Of a stretch of DNA of 59,162 bases, positions 41,952 through 55,400 are shown piece after piece; the first letter of the stretch is position 1, and the number at the start of each line of letters is the position of its first letter. The notes beneath the pieces were generated by a model. It did no database searches. It saw only the letters and a program-made list of their open reading frames with translations, and was not told where the DNA came from. Source of the DNA: an uncultured Collinsella sp. (lineage in GTDB: Bacteria; Actinomycetota; Coriobacteriia; Coriobacteriales; Coriobacteriaceae). Both the position numbers and the translations under genes were made by a program. The stretch is from the NCBI GenBank assembly GCA_958412345.1, contig CATYSO010000014.1, positions 1-59,162 on the forward strand, written 5' to 3'.

Positions 41952-42944
41952 ATGAACGACATTCTCGCAAGAAGAGCAAGACGCGCAACCGTGGGCATCG
42001 CCCTTTCCGCGGCACTTGTCGCGGGAATCGCCCCCGTAACGGCGATCGCGGCAGAAACCAGCTCCCCCTCCGGTGCAGTTGCCTTGCAGACGGAAGATGC
42101 GGCCGCCGCAAAAGAAAAAGCGTATGCAGCCATGCAGGAAGCGCTCAAAAACCTCGAGGCCGCAAAAGACGCCGCAGGTCCTGAGATATTAGAGACTATC
42201 GAGCATGTGATTACCGATTTGTAATCGCTCCGCGACAGGATGCTGAAGGAAGCCGGCGACTCAAGGGGAGCTCTTCTTTGGCTACAAGCGCAGGTCAATG
42301 AAGCCCAAGCCAGATACGACGCGGCCCACAACCGGACAAGCGGCCTTCAGGCAGAATTAAATAAGGCAATCGGCGACGGAGCTTCTAACGAAACTATTAA
42401 GCAGTTGCAAAGTGAGATCATGTCGGCAGAAAGGCGAGAAAAATCTTGTGAAGATGATCTTCACCACTACCAACGCCGGCTCGAAAGCCAGGAAAGTGTC
42501 GTCGCGAAGTTCGAAGCCAATGCGGAAAGATGTCAAACCGATATCGACGAAGAGACAGCCAAGCGAGATGCGCTCCTCGACGATTTGAAAAAGGCACAAG
42601 CGGCCTATGACGACGCCTGCAAGGCATACGAAGAGGCTAAGGCCGCGGCAGACAAGGCCACCTCGCCCGAGATAACGAAACCGACCGAGACAGTGCCTCC
42701 CTCCGGCTCAACGCAACCCGCCGAGGCGACACCGCCCACCGGCTCGTCCGCGACCGGTAAAGACACCTCGCCAAGCTCCACCAAGCAGGCGAACTCGAGC
42801 AACGGCAAGCAAGCAGATACGACCGCCGGCAAGCTCGCAAACACGGGCGACGCAGCGCCGAGCGCAATCGCACTCGCAGCAGTCGCCGCCGCAGGCCTCG
42901 GAATAACCGCCACGGCCACACGCCGCATCAGGAACCCAAAATAG
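41952..42944 (+). pseudogene. Wall-anchored coiled-coil surface protein interrupted by an in-frame TAA
   Basis: One frame runs from ATG 41952 (GAGG upstream) to 42944 with a single TAA at 42222-42224. The front 90 codons encode a signal peptide (basic RRARRATVG, hydrophobic core, AIAAE cleavage site). The rest encodes long heptad-rich coiled coil (LKKAQAAYDDACKAYEEAK), a Pro/Thr/Ser spacer and LANTGD with membrane helix and basic tail. Both sides are in the same frame and read smoothly across the stop (VITDL, stop, SLRDRMLKEAG). A single GAA- or CAA-to-TAA change explains it. Sequencing error or readthrough remain possible. A TATACT at 41896-41901 may be the -10 box. Confidence 0.8.
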
Positions 42945-42989
42945 CTGCCAGCGGCTATTGTCTTCGCCAATCCACAAGCCAAGAGACAA

Positions 42990-43030
42990 AAAGAGGCCCG
43001 TTTCCCCAACCCAGGGAAACGGGCCTCTTT
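42990..43030 (+). terminator. Terminator after the coiled-coil surface gene
   Basis: AAAGAGGCCCGTTTCCC (42990-43006) pairs perfectly over 17 bp with 43014-43030, and both sides have A/T edges. It is a strong bidirectional terminator. Confidence 0.85.
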
Positions 43031-43168
43031 ACTTGAAAAACAGATGGTAATGCGCCGTCTCTTGAACCACGCAGCCATCAATGCCCAGACAACACCAGCA
43101 AGCCGCATTCCGCAAGGGATAGATTAAATTAGATAAACGCGCCTTTACGGGTGATTTTTGGACGACGG

Positions 43169-43263
43169 GGCCCGGCCGGCGGCGAGGTGTTTGGTAGTCG
43201 AGCGATCCCGCAGGCGCAGCCGAGGACCAGCGAGACACCAAATACCTCGTCGCCGGCCGGGCC
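43169..43263. repeat. GC-rich 27-bp inverted repeat downstream of the SRP RNA
   Basis: The arms 43169-43195 and 43237-43263 (GGCCCGGCCGGCG... and its complement) pair at 25 of 27 positions around a 41-nt loop. It lies just beyond the SRP RNA terminator. No coding frame is supported in 43031-43276. Confidence 0.6.
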
Positions 43264-43276
43264 ATGTCGCGGCACC

Positions 43277-43401
43277 AAAAAGCGCCCGTGCGCTCGATGG
43301 ATTCGGATGCCCGACAGAGGCTCCTTATGGCTGCTTCCTTCCGGACCTGACCAGATTCGGAACATGTCGTCATCCGAACCCATCGAACGCGCTAGGCGCT
43401 C
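43277..43401 (-). ncRNA. ffs: Small signal recognition particle RNA (4.5S type)
   Basis: On the minus strand the segment contains the universal SRP apical core GGTCAGGTCCGGAAGGAAGC (43354-43335) with its GGAAG loop. The flanks GCGCCTAGCGCGTTCGATGG and CCATCGAGCGCACGGGCGC are complementary and extend the long rod through GGTTCGGATG/CATCCGAATC. A U-run (43281-43277) closes the transcript. The length of about 125 nt fits the simple eubacterial 4.5S class without an Alu domain. It works with Ffh in membrane targeting of nascent proteins. Confidence 0.9.
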
Positions 43402-43406
43402 GGTAT

Positions 43407-43435
43407 ATCTTACCTGCTCCCGCCCGCCACGGCAA
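43407..43435 (-). promoter_or_regulatory. Promoter of the SRP RNA gene
   Basis: On the minus strand TTGCCG (43435-43430) and TAAGAT (43412-43407) are separated by exactly 17 bp and stand 6 bp before the inferred RNA start at 43401. Confidence 0.6.
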
Positions 43436-43480
43436 GTGGGGCGAACCCATCGGATGGATTCGCCCCACTCGCCCATATCG

Positions 43481-46400
43481 CTAGCGGCGCCTGCGGTACA
43501 GGACCGCGCCGCCCGCGACGGCCAGCGCGCCGATGCCGGCCATGGCGCCGAGTGCCTCAACCGGCAGGCTGCGGTCGCCGGTGTCGGGCATACCGCCCTT
43601 GGAGCTGCCGCCGGAGCCGCCGCTGCCGGAGCCGCTATCGGAACCGCCGCCCGAACCGCCGCCCGGCGTGCCGGGGTTCTCGGGGGTGCCGGGGGTCCCG
43701 GGCTCCTCGGCGTAGCTGTTGGTGAAGACCGGCGGCACGTCGGCGTCGCCCTCGTAGGAGACCTTCGCCGACAGGTAGCCCGTCTTGGTGCCGTCGGCCG
43801 CCTTGTCGCTCACCGTGACGACGATCTTGTGCACGGCCCTGTCGTAGGTCACGTGCGCCTGGCCGTCGTCGACCTCGCTCACCGTGAAGGTGTAGGTGCC
43901 GGCCTGCTTGAAGGTCAGGGCGTCGAACGTGACGCTGCCGTCGGCGGCGTTCCTGGCGGTCGACATGACCTTGCCGTCCCGGCCCTTGAGCTCAAAGCTA
44001 AACTGGCCCGCCTTGAGCTCGGCGCCCTTGAGCACCTTGGCGGCGCCCAGCTTGAGGGTGACGGGCGCGGCCTCGTAGCCGTTGGTGAACGTCACCGAGT
44101 CGTCGCCCGTGGGATTGCCCTCGGCATCCGCGAGCTCGTGCTTGACGGTGAGTTTGCCGTTGCCGGCATCGGTGACCGTCGTGCGCACGCGGTAGATCGC
44201 CCTGTCGTAGGTCACGCCGCCCGCCGTGCCGACGACCTCGCGCAGCTCGTAGCTGTGCGTGCCGGGCGCGGTGTAGGTGACCGGGTCGAGCGCGACCGTT
44301 CCGTCGGCGGCGTTCCTGCCCGTCACCGCGACGCTCTCGCTGCCGTCGGCGGAAATCTCGACCAGCTGGAACTCGAACTCGCCCTCGGTCAGGTCGCGGC
44401 CCTTGAGCTTCTTGTTCACCTTGATCTGGTCGGTGACGGAGCTCGGGGTCGGGCCCACGCCGTAGGTGTTGGTGAACTCGAACGCGCCCTTGCCCTGGGG
44501 CGTGCCCTCGGCGGGCAGGACCTCCGCGGCGATCGTTCCGGCGTTGGCGTCCTCGACCACCTTGACGGTGAAGGTCTTGGTCGCCACCGCATCGTTGACC
44601 ACGCCGTCGACCGAGCCGGACTCGCTCACCTGATAGGCGAACGTCTTGGCGCGCAGGCCGTCGCCGTCGATCTCGACGTCATCGAGGTCGCTCGGCTGCC
44701 TGAACGTGACGCTACCCAGCTCGACGTTGCCGGCGGCGTCGTTGACCGCCTCGGTCACCGTCTTGCCGGAGGCGTCGACCGGTGCGGGCGCGCCGTCCAG
44801 CGGCTCGATCTTGAAGGTGTACTTGCCCGCGATGTCGGCCTGCGTCAGGCCGAGTCCGGCCTGGCCGAGCGCCAGCATCTTGGTGCCCGCGAGGTCGACC
44901 GTCGCCTCGCCGGCGCGGTAGCCATTCACGAACGGCAGCGCGCCGTCGGAGCCATCGGGGTAGGTCACGGCCACATCAAGCCCGCCCTTGCCGTTATCGG
45001 TCACCTTGACGGTGATGTCGAAGCTCGCGGCGGTCGCCGTCACGCCCTTGGGCAGTGCCGCCGTGTCCTCGGAAACGGTATAGGGGATGGACCAGGAGCC
45101 GTCGTCGGCCCAGGTGGCGGTGCCATCCATCACCATCTGCTCGAGCGCGTCGGTGGTGTAGGAGATGGACGAGAACGTGAGCTCCGCGGCCTCGCCGTCG
45201 CCGGAGGCCCGGTTGGATGCGGTCGCGACCACGTTACCGTGGGCATCGCGGACGGAGAACGAGAACTCGCCCGCCGCCGCGGGGCGGCCCGTCAGCGTCT
45301 TGGTGGCGTTGATGGCCACATTGCCCTCGCCGCCAAGCGTTCCGGTGGCCTCGTAGGAGTTCTCGAATGCGACCGTCACGGGCGCAGGCAGCTCCGCGAT
45401 GTCATCGGCCGTCGAGACCTCGCTGCGGGCGACCTCGACACCGTCCTTGACGACCGTGGTCGTGACCGTGAGCTTGCCCGTCGCTGCGTCGTAGCTGGGC
45501 GCGATGGTCACCGTGCGCGGCGCGGTGTCGTTGGTGTAGCCCTCGCCGCCGAGCTTGGTCTCGGTGACGGTGAAGCTGTAGGTCTTGCCCGCGTCGGCGT
45601 CGGTGAACGTCACGTCGCCCTTCGCGGCGCCGCCGATGAGGTCGATGAAGTCGGTCGCGCCGTCATCGGCCGCGGCAACGGCGTAGGCGTCCTTGCCGGT
45701 CTTGAGGCCGAGCTTGGCGGCCGTCTCGTCGTCGGCGGCCACGGTGAAGGCGAACTGCCCCGCCTCCATGGCGCGGCCGGTAAGCGTCTTGGACAGGCGC
45801 ACGCCCGCGCGGGCCGAGTAGTCGAGCCCGGTCGTGTAGGTGTTGACGAAGTCGCCGCCGCTCGCCTGCGCGATCGCGGGCGTCGAGGCCGTGAGGTTGC
45901 CGGAGCCGTCGTCGGTCACAGTCACCGTCATCGTGGCGGCGTGGCCGTCGTAGGTGACGCCGGCAATGGCCGAGCCGTCAGCGGGCCTGACCTCGCTCAC
46001 CGTGTAGGTGAAGGTCTTGGCGCGCACGCGCTTGCCGCCGACCTCCGCGAACCCGGCGTCCCTGATGTCGTCGAGCGTGTAGCGGATGGGGCCGAAGTCG
46101 AAGGCGACCCTATCGCCCGCCTTGGTCCCGGCGGCCGTCACGCTGACGGTCTTGGAGCCGTCGGCGGAACCCTCGGGCATGGGAGCGCCGTCATCGCCCG
46201 TGAGCGTGAACTGGAAGCTGTCGCCCTCCGCCCAGTCGCGGCCCTCGAGCGCCTTGGTGAAGAGCCCCGCAGTGGAGACGTCCCGGCCCTCGGTGACCGT
46301 TCCGTACGTGTTGGTGAACGCCGCGGTCGCGCCGCCCTCGGTCACGGTGCCCTCGGCCCCCTCGGCCGCGGTCTCGTAGCCCTCGGCCGCATCCTCGGTC

Positions 46401-49400
46401 ACGGTGTAGCTTGCGCCCACGGGCAGGCCGGCGATGGTCTTCTCCCCGCCGTCCCTGAGCGTGAAGGTCGCCCTGCCGTCCGTGAACGTCACGGCGTTCT
46501 CGCCCTCGCCGAAGGTGCCGGAGACGGGCTCGCCGTCCCCGTCGGTGAGCGCCACCGTGAAGCCGAACTCGCGCTGGCTGTCGCCGCCGACGACCGTCTT
46601 CTTGACGGTGAGGCTGCCGGTCTTAGCGGTATTGGTGAAGACTGCCGCCTCGACCGTACGCTCGGCAGTATTACCGGCATCGTCGGTCAGCTGTGCAATC
46701 TTGGTCTTGGCAGTCAGCTTGCCGGCGCCCTCGTCGGTCACCGTGACGGTGGCGCGATAGGTAGCCTTCGAGAACGTGAGTGCTGCCTCGTCACCCGCCT
46801 GCTCGGCAATCACATAGGTATAGGTTCCGGGCTTGGTGTACTCAATGGTGCCGAAGTTGCCGACCTGGGCATTCTTGTTCAGCGTGATCGTCGACACGCC
46901 GCCCTTGGCGCCCCTGGGCATGGGCGCCTCGCCCTCGGCGGTCAGCGTCATGGTAAAGGCATCCGACGTCGTCCAGTTGCGTCCGGAGATCTTCTTTTGG
47001 ACCTTAAAGGCGTTCTCCACCTTCGTGGACTCCACGCTATAGATGTTGGTGAATCCGACCTGCGTCGCCTGTCCGACGGTACCCGCCTGGGTGTTCGTCT
47101 TGTCGGCAACTGCAAAGCCATCCTCGATCGTCATGAGGTCGCCCTTGGAGTCGAGCTCCTGCACCTCGTAGTGCGCGCCCGTGGGCAAGGTGACCGTCAC
47201 GGAACCGCCGGCCTTGAGTGCGATGGTATCTCCGCTCTTAATCTGACCGCTTACATAGGTGCCGTTGATGCCGCTGGGGCGACCGGCATACGCAAAGCTA
47301 CCGGTCAGAGGCATTGCGCCATCGGCCTGGTAGAGCAGCACCTTAAAAGTGAATGCCTTGTTGGGTGCCGTGATGCCCTCGGCTGCCGTGACCGTCTTGC
47401 TCAGCGTCAGGTGGCCGTCAGAGACCTCATCGGTAGTGGTGTTGGTCTTGACGGCAGGGTTGTTGCCAACCTTCACCGACGCCTGGTTGGAGATGTCATC
47501 CAAAGCGCCGCCACTCTTAAACGCGTCCTCGGTCACGCGGACCTTAAACTGAACCGTGCCCTCCTCGCCGGCGGGAACATCCGTCAGCTTCCAGGTGAGA
47601 TTGCCGTCCTTGTCCTTGGAGCCGGCATCCTTATGGTCGCCCGCGAACTCCACGAACTCGGTCCCCGCAGGAACGGTATCGGAGATCGTCACCGTAGCCG
47701 GCGCGCCCTCGGTATTCTTGTAGCTAATGGTATAGGTAAGCTCATCGCCCAGCTTGACACCCGACCCCGTCGAATCCTGAGCATCGCTCTCGGACTTCTT
47801 GGGCACGTAGTTAGTCGTGGTGCCGGTATAGCTCTTTTTGCCGACCGTGACGGTGGCGTTGTTATTGATAGTGCCGACCGTACCCTGGGCATTCTTCACG
47901 GCGTCCTCGGTAATCTTGACGCGCACGCGCACCGAACCGTAGCTGCCCGCAGGCTGCTCGCCCAGGGTCCAGGTGAGCGACTGGCCATTCGCGGCGCCCT
48001 TATCGGCGTTCTTGCCCTCAAAGGCCTCGAACACAACGCCGGCGGGCAGCTCGTCGGTCACGGTCACATCAGCCGGAACCAGATTGTCTTTGGCATCGGC
48101 CTCGGTGTTGGCCCAGTTGATGGTGTAGACATAGGAGTCGCCCACGGAGAGCAGCTGCCCGTCGATATCCACGCTGGGCTCCGCGACCGTGCCGATCGTC
48201 TTGACCTTATCGCGTGTGTTGTGGAAGACGATCTTGCCGTCCTCGGTACCATCGCGATAGGTCACCTTGGACGTAAGGTTACCGTTGTTGTTGTCGGTCA
48301 CCTCGAGCAGCACGCGGCACGTCGCGGACGTATCCACAGGGCGCACGCCCTCGGGCAGGTTGGCCAAGCGCTCCTTTGCCACCAGGTTAAAGCTGTAAGT
48401 GGTGGTGTGGTCGGCATTATGCTGCTTGGTGGCAAGGCCCTTCGCCACAGCGTCGTCAAGATCAGTTGCCGACTCATGAGATTCGCTGGTAGCGTTGCCA
48501 AGCTTAAAGTAGACCTTACCAAAGTCGACCTTTGCGGTGCCGTTCTCACCCGCCTGAGTCTTGCCCTCATCCATCTTTTCGAGCGAGCCGTCGGCTTTCT
48601 CCGCATACACGTCAAACGTATACTGGCCAGCCTCAATCTTATCGCCGGAGTCCATTACCTTCTCGGCAGCAAGACCGTCGAATGTTCCGGACGCGGCATA
48701 GCTGTTGGTGAAGAACACCTGAGCCTCGACAGGACCCTTCTCGGAGTTCTTTTCGTCCGCAGAAAGCTCTTTTTTATCAGCGTCAAAGTGCTTGACCGTG
48801 GTCACGGTATAGAGCGAACCGTCACCACGACTCTTGACCGCAATCCCTACCGTCCAATAGGTGGAATCGTAGACGTAACCGCCTTGCTTGCCGTTATTCT
48901 CGACCACCTTATAGGTGAACGTCTTGCCCACGTCGCCCGTCGCAAAGGTCAGACCGCCCAAAATATCGGTGTAGGACGTGCCATCGGCCTGCGGCTCATC
49001 GTTGGTGACGGTGAGCTTGCCATCTTCCTGGCGCAGCAGCGCCTTAAGCTTTTCGGTCGAGGCGGCGTATTCGGTCGAGTCGGCGTCGGCCGTCACCGTA
49101 AAGCCAAACATGCCGGCATGCAAATCCTTGCCCTCAAGCGTCTTGACGATCTCCAGACCGCCCTGGAGCTCGTAGCTCGTTGAAGTTTGGTAACTATTGG
49201 TAAAGATGAAGCCTTCCGAGCCGGTCGTGCCGTCGGCGCGGGCCACAAGCTTGCCGCCCTCATCGGTTACGGTGACCGTCACGGTATAGACGTGCTGGTC
49301 GTACTTCCACTCGCCGGGGCCGCCGTTCGGAGCCACCTCGTTAATGGCGAACGCATACGTGCCCGGCTTGTTGAAGGTGAGCGTCGAGAAGTCAATCTTA

Positions 49401-52400
49401 TCGTGCGCGCCGTCGGCAAGCTTGTCCCTTGTTTGCCTCTGCTCGGTGTAGCCGTTGTCCGCACTCATCGAAGAGCCGGTGATGAGCTTGCCGTCGATGG
49501 CAGCCCGGGTAACATCATCAGCCGCGGTCATGGCAAACGTAAACTTGCCCGGAGCATCGGCGCCGGCAACCACCTTCGTCACGGACGGGGTGTAGGTCGC
49601 CGCCTCGGTGACCGTATAGGTATTCTTGAATTTGACCGTCGCAACACCGGTAGATGTCGCGTCCGCCGGATAGATCCACTGGCCCTCAAGCTCATCCCTG
49701 CCATCGACCTGCTTGCTTACCGACGTCGTGACCCTGAGCGTGCCGTCGCCGTTATCCGCCACGACAGCCCTAACCGTATGGACCGTCTTGTCGTACGCAT
49801 AGCCCGTCGCCTTGTCGTCAATCTCGCTCACCGTATAGGTGAACGTCTTGCCAGCATCATTCTGAGTGAGGGTCAGCCCACGCTCGGGAACCAAGCTCAC
49901 GGTCTTGGGAACATTGGCCTCAACATTTGCGGTCTCGTAGACCTTGCCGTCCGTGGAAATGCCGACCTTGTTGGCAGATGTCTTGTCGGCAGGCTTGACG
50001 ATATAGCGGAACGTGCTCTTGGGCGAGCCAAACACCGTTGCGCCCTCGGGGTACGTCAGCGTCTTCTCGATCTGCAGACCGCCGGCGACGCCATAGTCGA
50101 GGCTTGCCTTATAGCGATTCACGAACGAGACAGCGGGCGTTGTGGTGCCGGCCTCGCTTGCATCGTATTGCTGCACGTAAGTATGCGAATCTTGCTTGAG
50201 CTGGACGATCTTTTCGTCCGTCAGCGCGCTCGCGTCGGCGCCGTCGCCCAGCAGCTCCGTCACACCCGCACCCTTGAGCACGGTCGTCACGGTATAGAGC
50301 TTAGCGGGGTCGTCCTTGTGTGCAAGAACCTTGACGAGCACGATAGCGTCACCAGTGTAGCCGGTGTCATAGGTGTAGCTGGCAGCAGCAGGCTGGTTCT
50401 CGTGAATGCGATAGGCAAACGTACGACCCAGGTCCTGTTCCGTGAGCTTACGGACAAAGAGCTCCTTTTTCCCGCTCGCGCCCACCACGGCACCGGACAC
50501 GCCGGCCTTCGCCGCCTTGTTGGACAGGGTAGCCTCGGCGCCATCGACCGAAGTCTGAATTCCGTCGTACCAAAGACCCGTCACGGCAAAGGTAAACTGC
50601 CCCGCGGTAGAGGCGCGACCCTCAAGGGTCTTGCTCACCGTCACGCCACCAAAGGTGCCCGACGCATGGTATGCGTTGGTGAAGGCGGCCTTGTCGGTTA
50701 CGACCTTGTCCGCTTCGGAGGCGCCGGTGTTGGCATAAGCCACGCTCGACACATGCAGCTTGCCCGTGTGGTTGCCCGTGTGGTTGCCCGACTCGTCCAG
50801 ATCGGTCACCACAACGGTCGCGCGGGCGGTGTGCTTGTCCATGGACATGCCCGCCTGGCCATCCTGCGCAGCATTCTCGGTGATGTTGAAGCTAAAGGTG
50901 CCCGCGCGATTGAACGTCACGGTCGGAGCAGCTTCGGTGCCAAAGGAGAACGAGGCCACGCGTCCCGACTCGGGCGCGCTGGCGACAGCCTGGTTGGCGT
51001 TAACGGCAACAGCCCCATCCTTCACCGCCTGCTTTGTGGTCTTGCTCAAACCGGTCGTACTGGCATCATCCGTAGCGGCAGTGAGGTTAAAGATATAGCT
51101 CTCGCCCTGGTTCCAGTCACGACCGCTCACGGTCTTTTGGCCCTGCAGGGTCACGCTCGTGGGATCCACACTATATATATTGGTAAAGGAGGGCGTGATA
51201 TTCTTGCCCAGCTGCTCTACCGAGTTGTTTTCTGCGGCCTTGTAGTACTCGATCGAGGTCTGGATGCCAGCACCCTTCTTGGCGTTGCGCACCACGGCGT
51301 AATAGACTGATCCGTCGTAGTTGTAGGTCATGCCCGCAACGCTACCGAGATTCTCAGTAAACCTGTACACGTAGGCGCGTCCCGCATCCGCCTTGGCGGT
51401 ATAGGAGATCGCCGGCCACGTCACCGTACCTTTATCGTTGTTGCCCACGGTCACGGTATTGTCCTTGGCGCCCTCGGGCATGGGAGCCGTCACGCTCGCA
51501 TCGACCGTATTGGGACTGAACGCAGCGTTGACATCCGCTAGGCCGCCCACACGCTCGAGCTTAAAGCTAAAGGCGTTCTGGGAAAGCGGGAAACTCCCGG
51601 CGTTGTCGGTCAGGATCTTTTGAGCATGGATGATGATCTTCGCTTCGTGTGTATCGTAGTGGTTGGTGAAGGTTGCGACCTTACCGGCAACATCCGTCTT
51701 GGTGTCGACGCCCGCGTCGTTGCACTCCTGCACCACCTTCACGCTCGCAACGGCCAGAGCACCGGCATGGTTATCCTCCACCACGACCGTCGCGGTATAG
51801 ACGGCAGCAGAATAGCTTATGCCGTCCGCACCGGCATCGGAGCCGGGGATAACCTCCGAGATGGTATAGGTGTAGGTACCCGGCTTGGTATAGGTGATGT
51901 CGCCAAACGTCGCCGGCTGATCGTTGGTGAGCTCGACCGTAGCCACCTTGCTCTTGGCACCGCCGGGCATGGGGGCGCCGTCCTTAGGCGTAAGCTGCAC
52001 GGTAAAGGAATCGCCATCGGCCCAATTGCGACCCTCGAGCACCTTCTTGGCGCTTAGGCCATTCTTTACGGGGCTGACACTGTATTTGTTGATGAACTCG
52101 AGCGTGTTGCTCGCGGGAATCTTTCCGTCCACGAGCGCGGCGATTGAACCCGTTATGGTGTTGCCGGTTCCCGACTGCTTCTCGCCGCCGACCATGCGTC
52201 TCACGAGGCTAAAGCCAGCCGGAAGCACCGACTCGTCGGCAGAGCCGGTCACAGTGTTAACGATGCTCGCCAGCACATTGCCACTGGACTCCTCGCCCTT
52301 AGTGGTGAGCTCGCTCACGCTATAGCTGTCGCCCTTCTTAAGGTCGTATACGCGAATGGTCTCGCCGGCCTTGATGGAATGGGTGTCGCCGTTATTGAGT

Positions 52401-55400
52401 TTGAAGGACTCGCCCGCTGGCTTGCCGTTCGCATCGAACACCTGCGCCTCGTAGCCCTTCTGGGACTTCGGCAGGGTGAACTTAAACGTAAAGGTCAGGT
52501 CTTTGCCACCATCCTTGGTAGGCGCGGTAAGCCCCGTATCCGCCGTCACGGTCTTGGTCACTTGCAGACGCGCCACGCGACGGTCGGTATACTGCACGGC
52601 CGTCGCCGTGGTAAAGAGATGATTGAGCTGGAGCGTGCCCAGATCGGTGCCATTGGTGGCATCATCATCTTGATAGAGGGCCATGCGGTTGATACCCGTG
52701 TCGGCAAAGATCGTCGCCAGCTGGCCGTTGCGCTTGCCACCATCCTCGACATAACGCAGAACGGTCTTGGTGCCCTGCATCGCCTTGTCATAGCGCATGT
52801 GCATCAGGTCGTTCGCCAGAGAAGGCGTTACACCCTCGGCGGTGCACTCCTGGCCCCACGTCAGGCTTCCGCTGGCGTCAACGGTCGCACTCTGCAGCTT
52901 GCCCTTGATGTGCGTAAGCGTGTTGTCGATCGAGTCGGGATAGCCAAACTGTGCCAGCGAGGCAATCAGCGAGCCCGGGCCGCTCATGCTGCGCACGCCG
53001 TCGTTCTCCTCGCCAGCATCCACGTACACGCCCGAATCGTCCACGATCACCTTGGTGATGGTGTTGTTAATCTCATAGCCATCCGGGCTTACAGACTCAC
53101 GCAGGTAGTACGTACCCTTGATAAGGGGCTTTTGCTTTGTCGAATCGAGCGGGAAGCATGCGGCGCCCTCAATGTCATACGGATAGGTCATGCCGTTTGC
53201 CTGCACGGTGTCATACGGCTCGGCACCCGATTTAATGGCATAGGTTTTAGGGCTATTGCCGGTAACGTCCTCGGCCTTGTACAGATCAAACGTCGCGCCG
53301 TTCACAGGCTTGCCCAAGTCATCGACCTTCTGTACAAACAGACGGTTCTGAACGTTCGTAAGGTGGATCACGGTTGAGAACTGCCTGTTTATCGACTGGT
53401 ATTCAACCATAGAGGTGTTCTCCGTGGTTGCCTCTGCCAGAGACGACGCCGTGGTGTGATACACCGCCACGGTATAGTCGGCATTCGACTTGTCCTCCAT
53501 CATGGCAGCGTACTTCTCGATATCGCCGGGCAGCGACCTAACCGTTACCTCATAGTCGCCCCTGGTGTTAACGGCAAAAACGCTCGTGTCCTTTGACTGG
53601 GCGGCCTCAACCGCGCCGGCAATGCCGTGTTCGGAGCACAGCGTATAGCCATCGAGCGGATTGCCCGTGACTGCCGTCCATGCATTTTCGCTTTTATGGT
53701 CCTCGCTCGCACCGGTGAGCTTGAGCACGACGGCAAAGGTCGTGCCCGAACTAATGGGATTTTTCTTATTGTCTTTTGTTTCTTTGGACAGGGAGATGGT
53801 CTCCTTGGCGGCCAGATAGCCGCCGTTGAGCCACATACGACTACCCGTCCATTGTTTGCCGTCGGCTGTGGTGACCGTTGTTTCCGGGGCAACAACCACG
53901 CCGCCCGTGCCACTCGCCGCGGCCTGCTTGTATTGCAGATGCAGCTCACCTGGCGTCGCGGTGGTCGACGAGGTCAGACTCGAGCGATATCCCTCGGGCA
54001 GGCCTTCCTCTTTGAGTACAAAGTAGTCGTGCCCTGCGGCATGCTCTTCGTCGAAGGAGAGAACGGAGCCATCCGACTTCCCATCCGACTTCAGGAGTAC
54101 CAGCTGGCCCTTGGCGTCCGTCGTGCCCTGGGCGACGAGCTCGCCCGCATTCCAGTCGGCATTTGGTCCATTGGACCGATATAGCTTGAAGGTTGCGCCT
54201 TGGACCGCCTCGCCGTTCTGGTTGACCTTCTCGACCTCGGACGACGGCAGGGTGGTGAGGTTGAACTTAAGCGACATGTTCGATGCGCCCGCGCCGCGCT
54301 CCAGATAGAAGAAACTCAGCTTGTGCTTGGTGCTGCTGCTGAAGGTGTTGCCGGTAAAGTTGGAGGTGGCACCGGCGGCGTCGAACTTCGCCTTGATGGT
54401 GGTTTTTTCGATTTCCTTCTTGGTTCCATTCGCACCGTCGACATGACCGACTTTCACTTCGCCGGTAGCGAAGTTGATATCAAGCGTCGCCTTCTCGTGG
54501 ATGCCGCCCAGATCGCCCACGAGCACGCCATCGATGTAGACCCAAACGTCATCGTCGCCCGAGAACTCAAAGATCATGTCTTTGTTATCGGCGGTCTTGC
54601 CACCGTTAGGTTGGACAAACTCCGTGGTCATGGACATGCCAAAGTGGTGGTTAAGCTTATCGTTCTCTCCGTCCTTTATTCCTATAGGAGAGAGGTTTTT
54701 ACCCGACTCGGTAAAAACCTTGTCAGCCGAGTCAAAGGGGAAGAACTGACCTAGATTCTCACTTGATACGCTTTCCTTATATACGCCCGCAGAGTCGTAG
54801 ACGTTAAAGGAGTTCGTTGTTTGGTTATACACGGCATAGTTGCCCTTAGAACCGTACGAGTCGTAAACGTAATAGCCATCCTCGAGCTGGAAGAGGCCCT
54901 TCACGTTGTTGTAGACGGCTTTGCCGTCCTGCTGGTGATTTTCCTGGCTGGCGTTGTTAAAGAGGTATGCGAGCGATTCGTCAGTGTACTTATCGCTCGA
55001 ACCGTAGGAGGTATACGTACCGGCATCGATCGACGGGTAACCGCCTACCAGCTTCTTCTTCACAAAAGAAAGGCGTCCGGAACCATCAATAACGCTTTTG
55101 CCCGTCCATTTGTTAATGCCCGTGCCTGCGCCACTATTAAATTTGAGCTGATGACCCTTATTGATGCCGCCGTTAATATTATCGACAGTTGCCGATTTAT
55201 CGTTGTCGCCATCCACGACCCAGTAGTCAAACAGATTGACCGTGGTGTCGGTGGGATTCACCGTCTTTACGGTATGGTTGCTATAGGGAACAACCTGGTC
55301 GGCCAACGCACTCGTTGCACCAAACAAGAGCGCACACGCCGCCAGCGGAACGGTCAAAACCCTTAGAACACGCTTGGCTGTATTGGTTTTTGTGCCCAAA

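Noticed and set aside
43151..49183. A 2,010-codon open frame on the plus strand, and another of 707 codons at 49187-51310
   Set aside because: Both lie antisense to the giant adhesin. They arise because its GC-rich, repetitive codons avoid stops on the opposite strand. The translations are low-complexity (Arg/Gly/Val/His-rich) and match no family.
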